Assembly: GCA_963971285.1 (NCBI GenBank)
Contig: OZ020246.1
Location: 21,559,217 to 21,623,216, forward strand
Direction of reading: 5' to 3'
DNA: 64,000 nt
Source: Astropecten irregularis
Taxonomy: Eukaryota > Echinodermata > Asteroidea > Paxillosida > Astropectinidae
In this document: piece after piece, positions 34,285-49,100 of the stretch
Numbering within the stretch: the stretch's first letter is position 1
Layout of the letters: each line of letters starts with the position of its first letter
Program-made: the position numbers and the translations under genes
Notes under the pieces: generated by a model
The model's database searches: none
The model's input: only the letters and a program-made list of their open reading frames with translations
What the model was told of the DNA's origin: nothing

Positions 34285-37200
34285 TTAAAATACAAAATCG
34301 GCTCCGGCCATGTCTATCGCCCATCGGAACTTGTCTCGTTGCGTACGATTGTAGATTTTCTCGATTGGCACTTCCCATTTCTTCGTCCTGGAGAAGAGAA
34401 AGATGAACAAGTCGAGAGATGAAATCTGGCAACCTCGGACTGAAGATTTATTTGAAGGATACAGGGGCATGGAGCTTAGGAGTTTAAGCAGATGGCCTCA
34501 AATTTGCCTGGCCTGCACAAAGTCTATGCCGATTCATGCACACTTTAACATACTGATTAACAAATTTCAAATAACATCCAGATATCGTGTCAGATTCATG
34601 ATCTAAAGGAACTGACCAGCATTACCGGTAAGTTGATTTCTGATAGGAAAAAGTGGAGATCATCAGCCAAATTCATTCTAGCTAATGTCTGTGCATTATG
34701 AGTTTTACACAGGGACTAAGCATCTTGAATGTCCCAAATTGTTCCAAATCCAAAAGAATGTGCTGTATGGATACCGTTTCATGATTATCCTATACACAAT
34801 TAATAGTTTATTACGGTGCAAAAAACTGCAAACGTCAGGCCCTCCTAACTCCAAGCATTTCATGATTATCCTCAAAGTATTGAAGTTTCACCTGACAAGA
34901 GGAGGATAACATGCTTAGAAGGCTTGGGCCTGACATGTAATTAAAAGTCTCTTTCCCTAACCTACTTCGACTCAGAGAAGGATACCCAGTTTAATACACG
35001 AAATTGCAGAGACTCACCATGCCACAGAGATGCGGGGGTCCAGGTAGTTGAGCTTGGAGGTGCCCAGGGCAATCTCCTTGTTCTCCTCCTTGTCCGTGGC
35101 GCTCACCTCCAGCTTGGTCAGCTGCTCCTCCAGACGCTCCACCTGAGTCTTCTTGCGCTCCAGAGCACTGGGGGGTTAAGGGGACAGGAAAGAGGATTAA
35201 GCATAATAGCGGCAACTCCGGCAGGTCATCGCATTGGTTCAAAGTGCTTGGAAATTAAAGAGACGACTGTGGCAACAGCATTGGTGCCCCTGGACATAAA
35301 TATCATTAATACTAAATAGCAGTTGTGTAGCTCTCTATAAAGTGTTTTTCTAAATAATGAAAGACAACAGATGTTACTTGAGACAGGCTGAAGATGTAGG
35401 TTGGTTTTTCAGGAGTGTTTTGAATGAGTCAATATTTGGGGCTTCATTAATGCGTCTTGGAAGGCTGTATCCACAGTGCAGGTGCATAGGTGGAAAATGC
35501 ACGGTCAATACAATGTGTTAGTGTACAAGGTTCCAGGAACAACCTAGGTGCCCAGGGCTTGAACCTCACAGAGCCACTGTCCTTGTTTCCCAGTATTCAT
35601 TGCCCAAGGTTGGGACTTCAAAAAAGGCAACGGATACGACTGCCCTGGTGCTTGAGGGTTAACATCCATCGAGGCAGCATTGGATAAAAGCCTCAGCACC
35701 CCTCGGGTGATTGTGCTTTATATTAAGTTACAGGGCCCAATGGTTGATTTCACAAAGCACTAAGGTTGATCTTAAAATGTGAATCTATCCTAATTGCTAA
35801 GCAAAGTGCAATGCCACAATACAAATCTCTATGGTGATACTGACAACTCAAAGTTCAGATGAATCTTAATGAATTGTGCAATCCCGCTCTGCTTTTCAAA
35901 CTCACGTCTTCAGTTTGTCGTTGCGGCTGGACTTGTACTCGTTCTTCATGGCCTTGAACTCCTTCCTGGCCTTCTTGATGGCCTCGTGCTTGGCCTTGAT
36001 CTTGGCCTGCAGATTCTCCATCTGCTTGTCGAAGGTCTTAGGGGCGGCACGCTGATGGTTACACAGGATGGCCACGGCACGGTTAGCCCGGTTGTAGGAC
36101 AGAATCTTGGTAGGGATGGAATCGTCGGCTACAAAATGAAACAACAAAAAGCGTAAACGTCAATAACTTAAAGTGCTGATCTGAGGAGGTGGTAAACTGA
36201 AATGCCATGGAAATTTTTGAGTTTTATAAAGGTTTTATCTTTTCATTATGAGGGCGTTACTTGCTTACCGTCTCAAAAGAATGTAACATATTTACTCATG
36301 TGTTGTCTAAATCGGACTTTATGGACCACACGCTTCCTTTGGTTAATTATGCAAGACTGAACAACGGTTTTTATATTTTTTTGTTTAACCTTTACCTCCC
36401 TTAAAATATCAAAATTTGGTAATAATGTCATCAGACACATGATTGTCGAGCTCAGACAGTGACTTCATGTGGGTCTTCTTGGTGCAAATTAAGGAACTGG
36501 CCTTGAAGATACTGTGCAGTATTCACAGAGATGCCACCAGAATTTCATGAAAAAAAACCTGACACTTTTACCCGGCCCAGAAAAACCTTAAACTACCCAA
36601 ACCCCCTTTCAAAAAATGTGTTTTCTGGATGTTTCAGAAGAAATCAAGTACAATATATTTGTCAAATTTCTGAGAAAAAAACCTGAATTCAGGTCTAAAC
36701 CTTAAAAGTGGCATCTCTGATTCAACGGGAGGATTAAAGAAGATCTGTAGCTTAAAACTGAGTTCTAAAGAGTCGTACACCATCAATTTTCTGCTGATAT
36801 TCAAACCCTACATTCTGAAGAGCGTCGCATGTCGGGGCGCCCTGGTCAGTTATCTCTTGGTAACTTGGAGAGAGGGAGAGAGTGAGAGGAAGGTATTTGC
36901 TTACAATTTGTGAGTTCCTCCAGTTGGTTCTGCAGCGTGAAGGAGGCGTTGAATGTCCTGAAGACCTTGGCGGTCAGTCCCTCCATCAGCTCCTGGAGGT
37001 GCTTGTTCAGGATGGACGTGGTCAAGCGGTCAAACAGGTCATCGCCATCCTGCTTGTTCTCCATGAAGAGGTTTAGGTTACGGAACACCTGAGAATTGAA
37101 GAGGGGAAGCGAGAGGGAGAAAAATTAACCAGATGACTTTTCAACTGCAGTTGTACCTGTTGCAATGATGAGCATATCTGTGGTCCTATGTAAGGTCCTC

Positions 37201-40200
37201 ATGTGAGATTCCATTCATCCAATGATGTTGTTACGTTAAAATTTAAGAAAGATTTTAAGAAAGATGTCACTGAAATCATTCAAGTTTTGAAAGTAAGCTG
37301 ATATTCTTAGGAATGAAAATAGCTTTCAGCGTTGACTGAATCCCTCAACTTAGTGGATGTGAATGTAGCTGTTCCAAGATGTCATTGCTAAATCCTCCCT
37401 TCACTGATGCCTTCTGAGCAAACCTACCCTCTTCTCAACAGGCACGCTGTTCTGGTAGCGGATGGAGTCTTTACCCAGGAAGTCAAACTCCACCACAAAC
37501 TCCTGGCCATCTTTCTCCTCATGTAGCGTCAGGTGTTCCACACGTAGCGAGCAGCAACCCACCGTGTCGGCAGACTCACCTTCCTCCTTCTCGTTACCGG
37601 CTCTGAGAGCCAACTGACGGACAAATCATAAAAGACAATGAAGAATCTTTCAGTAGGGAAGTTTGACGTTTCAGAGAGTATGTGCCATGTACCCTCATAA
37701 GGAGACTACTGAATTCCAACTGAAGAATCTGCAAATTGTTTTTTGCAGACGCAACAAAAATAAGCTGATATTTTTTTAAGCAAGCTCTATTTGAGGTATA
37801 AGCAATGTTTTATGCTCATCATGTGAGAACTGGGAGGTCTGGTGACTGATCCTAGTTGATGAGCCTTCCGGAGGTCAGACAGTATGAATACAGGTTTCCT
37901 TGCCTCTCAGCACAGAGCTTCCTCTGCATCAAGAAGGAGTAGGATGCATCATTCCTCCTCTTATTGAGATTGTAAGAGACCACTGGCATTAGCAAGAAGA
38001 ATCTATCTCCATAAAATACAAGGACAGGGAACGAAGTCCAGTACATGGTCTTAAACTCTGACCGGCCGTACCTTATCGATGAAGTAGAGAGCCACAGCTC
38101 TTTGTCTGATACGCATCTCCTTGCTCTTGAAGTCCTCCCGGTAGTTGGCCCGGATCTTCTCCACGCAGTTCTTCAGCTTGCGGGCTGTCTCGTACTTGGC
38201 CCAATCTTTCTCCCCCTGTATGTGCACAACATGGGTATCTTCTTATTAACAAAATACTGTTGTTAATACTTAAAATCTACATTCTTTGCTTCGATCAACA
38301 AATTGAAGCTCAGTTTCTTTGTCAGCAAGTCACATCTGTGCCAGGTGAATATCAAAGCTTAGATGCTCCAAAGAAAGTTGGATGGTTGGTATTTACCTGA
38401 CAAGACTCTGGGAGGTCAGACAGTATGAATACAGATTTCCTTGACTCTCAGAGCGGTAGACATGTCCGCATCAAGAAGGACTAAAGGGATGCATCATTCC
38501 TCCAAGTCTAAGACCTTAAGTCGGGTGGGTTTCGGAAAGGGGAAGGATTGACAATCTTTGGCTTACCTTCAGCCGAGAGCTTGGGTTGAGCATGACGTAT
38601 TTGATGGCGCCCTGGATGTTTTCGTTCCAGGAGCACAGCCAGGTCACGCTGTTGTCGTGGATCACCTGCTTCCACCTGTGGCCTTCAGGGGCGGCAGGAA
38701 TGTCGGAGTCCCTGTGGAAAGAGAATGGCCAATATAATACCTTTTAAACCCTAAAGAAAATTAATGGCGTTTTTTAAAGAAAGTCTTTTAAGCTGACCTG
38801 AAGTCAACGGAGTACCATATGAAATTACATGATGTAATACGAAACACGTAAGTTCACTTGCCAACTTCCTTTTTTGATGGGCTAAGCTCTCTGCACTTAT
38901 TAAATATGAACACGGTACCTCTATAAAGATTACAGCAAGCACAACTGTTTCTACAAAAATGCTTGCCAAAGGCAAGATGAGTACCAGTCACAGAAAATAT
39001 GCAAACACATACAAGTTTTGCTGGTAACCAGTTTTTGCTCTACAAAGTAAATTCCTGTTCTGTTTTCCTATTTTCCAAAATTCCTGTAGGATTGGTAAGT
39101 TTATTTTGCAAACACAAAAATCTGTGGTCTTTGCTAGAAAGGCATAATGGGACATGAGGCCAACGTCACATGGGGCCAATGTCACAAGAGGTAATTAACA
39201 AGCAATCAGTTCCTGGGGGATTGCCGATAAAAAATAACAATTCATCTACAATTTTTTATAGAATGTTAAATATTGGGGATTGTAAGAAACTTCTAGAACA
39301 GTGATTTTTCTGTGACTGAAGTTTTGCTTTTTATAGCTGGTTGCGTCCAAGTTGCCTAAGCACAGATTGCTTGGCGTGACTGAGCCTGAAGACTCACTTG
39401 CTGCAGTTGATGATGACATCCTCTGGATGGACCCTCTTCTTGTGCATGCCCTGCTTGGGATGGTCTCCCCGGCCGCGGAAGAGGCCGGGGGGCTCAATCT
39501 TGAAGTTGCCCATCTTCTCCCGGTGGCCGTCAATCATGCAGTACCCATACTCCTGAAGGAGCTCCTCGTTCTTCGTCTTTATTGCCTACAAACAACAAAC
39601 AACAAAGAAACAACAACGATAACAACAACAACAGCAATCAAACATGGCTTGGTAGCCCATGCAGCAAGGTTTTGTTTGGACCGAGTCCATTCAAAATTGT
39701 CTGGATATGTCGGGGGTTATGGTCATTTTTCATTATGGTTGACATGTGACATGTTTCGGAAGAAGATACAAGTAGGGTTCCAGCAAACAACCAGCTGATG
39801 TAACACGAAAAACCCAACAATTTAGAAAATGTGCCCTCTGATGTTGTGGTTATCCACAATATTAGGAGCAAGATTTGTGCATGTTTCCCCCTCACGACAC
39901 TAGACTAGACAACAACAGCTAACACTGTCGTTACTTTCTTCTGAGGAATCCCCCCAAATAAAGAAAGGAGACGGAGGTGGGTTGTTTAGCTGACAAGACT
40001 CTGGGAGGTCAGACAGTATGAATACAGATTTCCTTGTCTCTCAGAGCAGTCAAAATGTCTGCTATCAAGAAGGACTAAAGGGATGCATCATTCCTCCCAA
40101 GTCTTGCACTGAATTTGTAGACATAGACAAGCTGTTTGTGCTGTTGGAATACATTATATGCACTGTGTGTTATGCACAAGTGTGGAGCTCAGCTAGTGAT

Positions 40201-43156
40201 CACACGCAGATTGGAATAATAATTGGTTGTTTGTATGGTAGCCTAAACAAATCGGATATTACAAAGAAAAGAAAGTCAGAATATGGAGATTGCTGTTCGA
40301 GTAAAAAAAAGATTGGAGTTCCGATTTAAATCAGAGATTTCACATCCCTGGGTCTTGGAACCACGAGGGCGACAAACAGACTCACCAGTTTTTCATCCTT
40401 GGACATGTTACGTCTTTCCTCGGCCTTCTGCAAGAAGTACTGATGCATCTCCTTGAAGTTACACCTCTTCAGGTTTGTGATCACCTTGCGCTCATCGTGG
40501 CTCATCTCCTGCAGGCAGGGGGAGGGGGAGGGGAGGAGGAGGTTGAAGGATACGACAGGATTAGCCCTCACACCATACCTAGACCTCTACAGGTTGGGAA
40601 GAATTGGCAAGCTGCAAGGACTGCATTGTCGAGACAAGGTGAGTTTATGTTAGGAATGACGGACCGGCTTGGCTTAGATTCTCAGCCAAAATACCAAGCA
40701 AGGACGGAATTAAAGCCCGGTTCGTACTTCCTGCGAATTGCGATGTGAAGTGAAATGCGCTGGTGCAACAATCAAAACACGCTACAATTCCAATTGCGAT
40801 GCTAGAAAATTTGTTTCACTTTGCAAATTTGCAATGAAGTACGAATCACACTTAGATCAAACCAAAACATCCCACATCCTACGCAATAAATTTTTATTAC
40901 TGAGGGATCTCAAAAGGTCTGTGTGCGGTGGTAAGCAGTAACAACCCCCACAGAGGAATCTGAGCCCATGTACTCACAAGCCTCCAGTCGTTGAAGAAGT
41001 TCTTGTTGAAGACTTCCCGCGTCGTGTACTCGTGGTCCAACATCTTAGCGTAGAAGCCAGCTACCTCCTCTGCCTTCTCAGACAACTTCATGACTTTCCC
41101 TGGACAGAAAGGATGCAACAAATCATGACTTAAAGACAGACAAGGGTTGTTGGTCAGGGGATATCCAAGAGGGATTAGATTTTAAAACGCCACACGATGC
41201 AAGTTCCGTCTTGAAGAGCTGGCTAACTTATTTTACAAGTTTGGATCTTGCCATGGTTCCTTGTTTTTAATGTAATAGTTCAACTGACAACCCTGCTTAT
41301 AGAAGGGTGAACAAAGAAAATAGACGAAAAGCGGGATTCGAACCTGCATTAGAAGCAAGATTTGTGCACGTTCCCCCCTCACGACACTAGACTAGACAAA
41401 GACTGCTAACACTGTCGTAATTTTCTTCTGAGGATTCCCCCCCCCCCAATAAAGAAGGGAGAGGGAGGTAGGTGTTTAGCTGACAAGACTCTGGGAGGTC
41501 AGACAGTATGAATACAGATTTCCTTGTCTCTCAGAGCAGTCAAAATGGCCGCTATCAAGAAGGACTAAAGGGATGCATCATTCCTCCAAGTCTTGCACTG
41601 AATTTGTACACATAGACGAGCTGTTTGTGCTGTTTGTATACATTATGCACTGTGTGTTATGCACAAGTCCGGAGCTCAGCTAGTGATCATGCGCAGATTG
41701 TAACAACGATTGGATTTAAATCAGAAATTTCACATCCCTGACAAAAATTTGACAAAAAGAAGAAAAGCGGGATTCGAACCTGCCTGAAGGCGTTTGATAT
41801 GATCAACCATGTGACACTCATTAATAAACTGAAATCCCTGCAGATTGACCCAATTATCATTGATTGGGTGACCGAGTTTCTGAGACAAAGAACGCAGCGT
41901 GTCAAAATTGGCACCTGTAAATCGCAGTGGACTGTCATTAATGGAGGAGTCCCACAGGGAACCAAACTTGGACCTTTGCTCTTCATCATGATGATTGGTG
42001 ATCTCCAGCCTTCCCTACCCACAGTCAAATACGTGGATGATACAACACTGTATGAGGTATTGACATCGCCTGAGGAATCCCTAATGCAAGAGTCAGTGCA
42101 GGAAATAATAGACTGGTCCTCACAAAATGACATGAGGATTAATCCATGCAAAACTAAAGAAATGGTAATCAGTTTCTGCAAACGTACGCCCTCCATTCCC
42201 AGCATAAACATTGCTGATCAGATCATCAAGCGTGTAAAACAAATGAAACTGTTAGGGTTGAACATTAGTGATGACTTACGATGGGAATCTCATGTTAATG
42301 CTGTGTATACAAAAAGCTGCCAAGAGACTCTATTTGTTGGTGCAACTTCGTAAGGCAGGTCTTAAACAGCTGGACCTCTGCAAATACTATTTTGCCTGTA
42401 TTAGATCCATACTTGATTATGCATGTCAGGTTTATCATAGTAGTTTAACTAAGAATCAATCAAACTTATTAGAATCTATTCAACGAAGAGCTTTGAGAAT
42501 CATTGTACCTGGTAAGTCATATGCAGAAGCAATGGAGAAAGTGAAAATTCAAACCCTATTTGCTCGTAGGCAGTCACTCTGTGAACAGTTGTTTGCTGAC
42601 ATGTCAGATGGTAATCATAAGCTTAATTATTTGCTCAAAACTCACCAGTCCGTGACGTATGCATTGAGAAACCAAAAAAAGTTTAGTTTGCCTCTTTGTA
42701 AGACTAATAGATTTAAGTCAAGTTTTATCCCTTGGTGTCTTTTTAACCTACAGTCCTAGGTATTGATCTCCAGTTTTGATGTTTTTGATGGTGTGATGTC
42801 ATAGTGTCAGTGGTTTGGTAAAGTTTTGTATTTGTATTGATTGTTGGTATCGCAATTGTTGTTCTGTTTTGTACTTTATATTTGATTTGCCTGGTGAAGA
42901 TTTTGACTTTTTACCTTTTAATTCCACTATATAACTTTAATTATAATTAAATTATATATATAAGATTATAATTATATTATTATTTTATAAAACTATAATT
43001 TTACTTTATTCATAATTTTCAGCAATGTTTATTTTATAGAACCTCATTGTAATTGTAATTAGAATGTTTTATATTTAATGATGAGTTATGTAGGAAACTA
43101 TAGTTAAATATTTTTTAATGTATATAATCCAACCATTTTTAGATGTCCTTGGTTGC

Positions 43157-43191
<35 letters not shown>

Positions 43192-46100
43192 TCTTCTAGC
43201 CCCCCCAAAATTTTGGCTCTAGAACCGCGCCTGCTTAAAATTATGACGAGTCCACCTTTTAGGAAAATGTTGACCGTGGAACAATCAATACTTTTCTTGC
43301 AAAGAAAGCGACAAGGTATTTTTCAACCCAGAGGTGAGATAGGGTTAGGTAAACTTACCATCATAGTGGAACTTAACATCGTCCGGTAGGGGCTCGTAGG
43401 GAGGGGCAAAAACTGGTCCTTTGTGCTCCAAGAAGATCCACTTCACACCCTCCGGATGGGGCTCCTCCTCCCACCTGGAATGGAATAGTCCACAGTTAAT
43501 TCTAGTTTTGAACGCATTATCCCCTACCAAAGGCGAAGGTTTTTGCAGAACGGCGCTACAGTAGATCTTTTCTTTGAACAACCAAGGTTCTGAAAAAAAA
43601 ACCGGAAGGAGCCCACTGGTTCTTTTCATTTCAGAAGCCCACTTGCTCAAAGAATTTGGCAAGGTGCAACTGCAAACCAACTCCTATCTACCTTCCTCTT
43701 CACGCTTAATATTAAACATCCTGCCAGTTGATGCTTGAGAATTCCATTGGATTCATGCATTGGCTAGACAAAATGTTTAGCTCTCTATTTTGGGAAGCTG
43801 CTCTATGTCATATAGCAAACAATGGTCATTGTCAAGGTGCAAACGTACCGGTATGTCATTCCCACTGATTTCAAATTGTGTGACATCCTGTAATATCTAC
43901 AAGTGACTCTTAATCAGGTTTGCCAATTTCAGACTCACCAAGAGTTGGGAATTTTTGAAAAAGCAGAAAAAAGCTACAATTCACCATGTAAATAAGGTGG
44001 CCCTAAAAACATGAGCCACTAACAAGAGGTTCTTGGAGCTTCTGGCGGTAGGAGATTTATTAATCATGAATATTGATGATTTTTGGTCGGGAAATAGATT
44101 GGTTGGCAGATTTATTAACTCTAATAAACCTGCTTACTACAGTTTACTATACATGGTTTTTCCTGCAATTATGTGTGGTATCCTGAATACCACAAAAAAC
44201 CACAGTGTGGTTTGTGTGATCCAGTCCCCCTGAGGAGACTGTGTATTGTGTGGTTAGCAGCTCTTGTGTTCTGTGGAAGGTCGCAGAGGGTTAAGTTAAA
44301 AAATTAAAAAATTAATGGTTTTTTACCATTTCCAGACATCCTCTGCTTCATTCACTTTCTTGCCCTTCTTCTTGGTCCCTTTAGCATCTTTTCCCTTGGT
44401 GTCTTTGTCCTTGGATTTCTTGCTGTCTGTCTTGGACCTCTTCTTCGACTGGGGTAGTGAATTAAAACACAATCGAAGAACAAGGTATGCGTTACTAATG
44501 CAGTGATTGCGTTCAATTTGAAGCAGTGATGGATGTGATTGTTCTTATGGAATGGGAACTACTTTAACATCCTCGATATTGTCAACCCGGGGTAATTCTT
44601 CGGAGTAGTGAAATTTGATGCAAACTGTCAACTACACCACTTTAAATGTGGTGTTGTGGTTTACATACAGAATAATATAATATCAATCTTTCCCTTTTTA
44701 CAAGTTGAATGTTGCAAGCTCTAAAAAGCTTCAAGTTCACACTGCATTTCAAGCATGATGTGAACCATCGGAAAGCTCTTTATTGTGGGACTGGTGTGAG
44801 CCCATTCTGCACTGGCAGATATAGGTCACCCCTTCTGCGTTCTTACCAGAGGTTCATCATCTTCACTGTCTTCGTGTTTCCGCTTGGCTGGTTTAACTTT
44901 CGTCTTCTCCTGCTTGATGGGGGCACTGTCTACTTTCTGTTTCTTGGCCTTTTCAACTCTGGATGTACAAAAAAAAATCCACCCCCAAACAGTTACAATG
45001 GGGTTGAGTTACCGTGGTAATGTTGGTAAATTGATGGTCACACGTTAGACATTCTGATTATGGAAAGCTCATTTCAGTGTTAATCAATTGAACCGGTATT
45101 TGCTTCGGAATTATAACCATTCTGAGGCAGAGTCTGAAATTGGCTGACCAGGGGTCGATTTCACCTCATCTAATTTACTATCTATTGTAGGACCTAAGAT
45201 GCGTTGCAGCCCTACGAAGGATACGATGGATTATCCTTCTTAACTCGACCCTATATCTTGAAATTGCGATGGTTCATAAATAGGAATAGTGCTACTGCTG
45301 TGTGCAAAATCCAGGCTGGTGACAGACAAATTGATACGGTCAAACTTGATTAGAGGGTGCGGGGGGGGGGGGGGGGGGTGTTCAAGTGGAAAACTCTTTT
45401 ACGTCTCTCTTACCTTGCTGATAGTGGCTTGTCGTCTTCAGAATCAGGTAGAGGGCGCTTTGACGAATGATGCTTGTCAGATTCCTTCTTGACCTTTGCC
45501 AATGCTAACCGCTTGTCCTGTCAGAAACAAACAATGACAATTGAATGACATTTGTGCTTTACAGTCTTTATTGTTTACCAAGGCAATTATCTGATCAAGC
45601 TAGAAAATGTTGTAACTCATGGCTGATAGCAAGTCTTTTTTCAAAATCTGTTTTTTTTTCTTCTAATGATAGTATCAGTTAAAAAGTTACCATGATTTTG
45701 CAACCCTGCATCTATCTAAAAACAAACTTTGGCAAAAGTGCCGTCAGTTTATCAGTTGGACTCATGACAGTATTGCAGACAATGATGCATAAAGTTTGAA
45801 GCCGTGGAAGTTTCTGGGGACAAATATATTGTGCAGTTTCTGCTATATCAGGGCTGGATTTCACCAAACACGAAGATTGATCACCACAGTGATTTGTATT
45901 GTGACATCGCTCTTTGCTTAGCAATTAGGATTGATCTGACACTTGCATAAAGATCAATCTTAGTGTTTGGTGAAATTGTCCCCAGATTGATGGTTTTTCC
46001 TTTAGTCCCTGGTTTTACCGTTAGGTATTATAAATTTATCTATTTTTAATACATTGTTTTTGTTAACAGTTCCTATTATTGATGATTGTTTTGCTATTGG

Positions 46101-49100
46101 AAATGGTGAATTAAGAAATAAACAAAATGAAGACAGGCTGTTGCAGTACGTACCAGAGGTTGGTCATCCTCATCGGTTTCAGTAGCTACTGGCTCTTTCT
46201 TGATTTTCACTGGACTGTTAAGAAAAAGGAACAAAGATTGAAATAACATAAGCTGACATGAACATCAATCAAGAGTAGTGTGTCAACGAAGTACCTATCA
46301 AAATTTACAAATTAATTGTCCTCCTGAATTTGTATTGTTTCGGGACAGTTTGTTAACATTTTCTGTTTGACTATCAAAACTGCTATGCAGCCTAGGCATA
46401 GCAAGTTAATACTTGGTTAGTTTGATAGTTTAACTGTGTCCAAGTCCAAAGAAATGTGTGATTAAATTATCACAAACCTCAAATTGTCCCAGGCCTTATT
46501 CCCATAACTATGCACTTTTTTATGCCACAACTTCGGGAGGAATTTGGTAAGATTCTGGATAGGGTTTTGGGGTCAATATCAACTTCAAGATCGTTCAAAA
46601 TACCTTCTAATAACTGAAGCATGATCGCCTTTCCCAATTTTGATGTTGATCTTCCCAACTTCACCTCCGTTTTTCTCTGGTTTACTTTTGACCTTGTTCT
46701 TGAGATTTTCATGGTTCACTGTCTTGTCCTTCTTGACTACCCCATCGCTGGAGCTGCTTTTTCCTTCCGGGTGTTTCGGCCGGTCCTTGCTACTTCCAGA
46801 GGAGGGCTTGCTGTGGGATTTATCTTTCGATACATGTGACGAGCTGGAACTTTTTGATGACGGCGGCTTTGATGGAGGCCTGCTACTGTCGTCTTTCGGC
46901 TTGGAGGAAGAGTCCGTTGGCTTGGGGGTCTTGGGCTTCAGCGACGGATCTTTGGGTTTAAGCAGACCAGTGTTGCTACCCTCTTTCGGTTTGCTGCTTG
47001 GAGTCGACGAGGAACTCTTGTGTGAAGAAGAAGAGCTGGTCTTCAGGCCTGATGATGGCTTGGATGGATCTTTGGGCCTCGGCGTTCCATCCTTGTGCTT
47101 GTCGGAGGAAGGCTTCTGCGAACTGGAGCTCGAGTTAATCTTGGGTTTAGATGCACTGAGAGATCCATCCGGTCTAGGCTTGGAGGAAGAATGGCCTTCT
47201 TTCGACTGATGGCTAGACCCCTCCTTGTGCTTCCCGCTTGAAGAACTGGATCCCTTTGAGCTAGATGATGATGACGGCTTAACTGACGATGAGGAATGTT
47301 TAGAGGAGGAATGTGACCCAGACCCCGAACCACCATTAGGCTTAGACGATGGCTTCCCGTGTGAGTTTGACATGTGCTTTGAGTGGGAATTGGAGCCTTC
47401 TTTAGGTTTTGAAGATGACTGTGTCTTAGGCGGGGTAGAAGCGTGGTGGTTGTTAGTCACACCACTACTGCTCTTCGTAGGACTGGATTTGATATGATTC
47501 ATGTGCTTCACAGCTGAAAATAAAGATCGAAAATCATTTGCATTACTTATTACAAAGAAACAGTTAAATATTTCTTTTTGGCTGGAATTGAAAAATAAAA
47601 GCAACCAAAGTACCAAAAAATAACTGATAATTTAAATTATTTTTTTTTTTATCTAATTTGTCTCATACCTAAGATCCTCTCCCAGGTTTTGAATGATTTT
47701 GGAGGATGGAGCATTAAGAGAGATACAACAACAACTTAATGCATCCTTCCATGTAAAACAATTTCAGATTTACTTCAAAATAGGTACAACATTTTGAAAA
47801 GCAGATAGTACATGTACATCAGTTTCACTTAATTCTAATTACAAAGTTTGACAGACATTACTTCAACGTTTTGAGGCCAGGTGATTGTACAGGAATGAGA
47901 TTCTCAATGACAGATCAACTCAACAAAAACTAAGAAATGTTGGTTGATCATGATGGAATGAGGAAATTGATCATTGATATATTTTGAATTATGGAGGATT
48001 TAAAAACTTGTTAAATGTGTCTAGGCTGGTTGGAGGAATTAATCCTAACCCACATGCATACCACAGTTGACCACTTAAGTGTTTTTTTTTTCTGTCTGTG
48101 GACGGTATTACCTTAATTAAATATGGTATCAGTCCTGAACACCATAATATGCCACAACACAGTGCGGTTTGTTCGGTAATTTATGGTTTAATATCTAGTC
48201 CCCATATGGAAAATATGGTAATGTGTGGTAGCAGCTCTTGTCTTATGTGGTAGATGCAGAGGGTTAGACTTAATACATGTACAGTATTTAAAATTAATTT
48301 GTTGGAAATTGGAATTCAAGTTAAGATTACAAACAGAGCAAATTTTCATGAAACAAATGCACATTCAATGAAAACAAAAATACCAAATAACAAATATGAA
48401 AGTAGATTGTCCAAAATATCCAACCATTTCAATTAATTTTAAGTATTCTGTAGGCCATACTGTATAAAGAAGGCCATGATATAAACAATCTAAATGTAAA
48501 GCAAGTCACAAATGATTGATATTCCATATAAAAATAAATAACATATTCAATTGACTCTGCAGTGCACATGTAACAATACCATCTGCTCCTTATTACACAT
48601 AACACAGATAAGTAAATCAAATTCAATGAATGCATGATTATAGTGGCAATAACAAAGTATGACCATATCACTTGGATCTAGCCCTCTAACACAATGCAAC
48701 CTAAACTTGAAACCTGATGATTCACAGAACTTGAATAGATTTAGGAGTATTGTGTACAATTCACACTGCACTAGTAGTTGCAGGATTTCAATGGGCCATG
48801 GACAAACAGTGCTGATGCCATGCGCCATTTCACTGTGTTATTAAAGGTCATATCATACTTTGGTTTTTGTCAAAGAAATACAGATTCATGGACAAAAATA
48901 TCAAAACATATACAGTAACAGTCATCTGTGTGAAAATTTCAGTCCCATAAAAATTAATACGGTGCCCACTTTTTGAGAAAAACAGTGAAAAACAACCACA
49001 GTATTTCTTAAGTCTTTTCTCTTTTATATTTGATCTTTCAAAAGATCAAAAAGAGTTTTGGACATTTTTTTAATGCTAATTTCTGGATAAATACACCATT

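Noticed and set aside
34587..34660. Another C/D snoRNA candidate in TOP1 intron 17 (CTGATGA ... CTGA)
   Set aside because: No terminal stem and no guide complementarity that I could recognise.
46640..47209. 189-codon acidic plus-strand frame
   Set aside because: Antisense of the Ser/Lys-rich TOP1 exon 3, which is confirmed by phase and splice sites.
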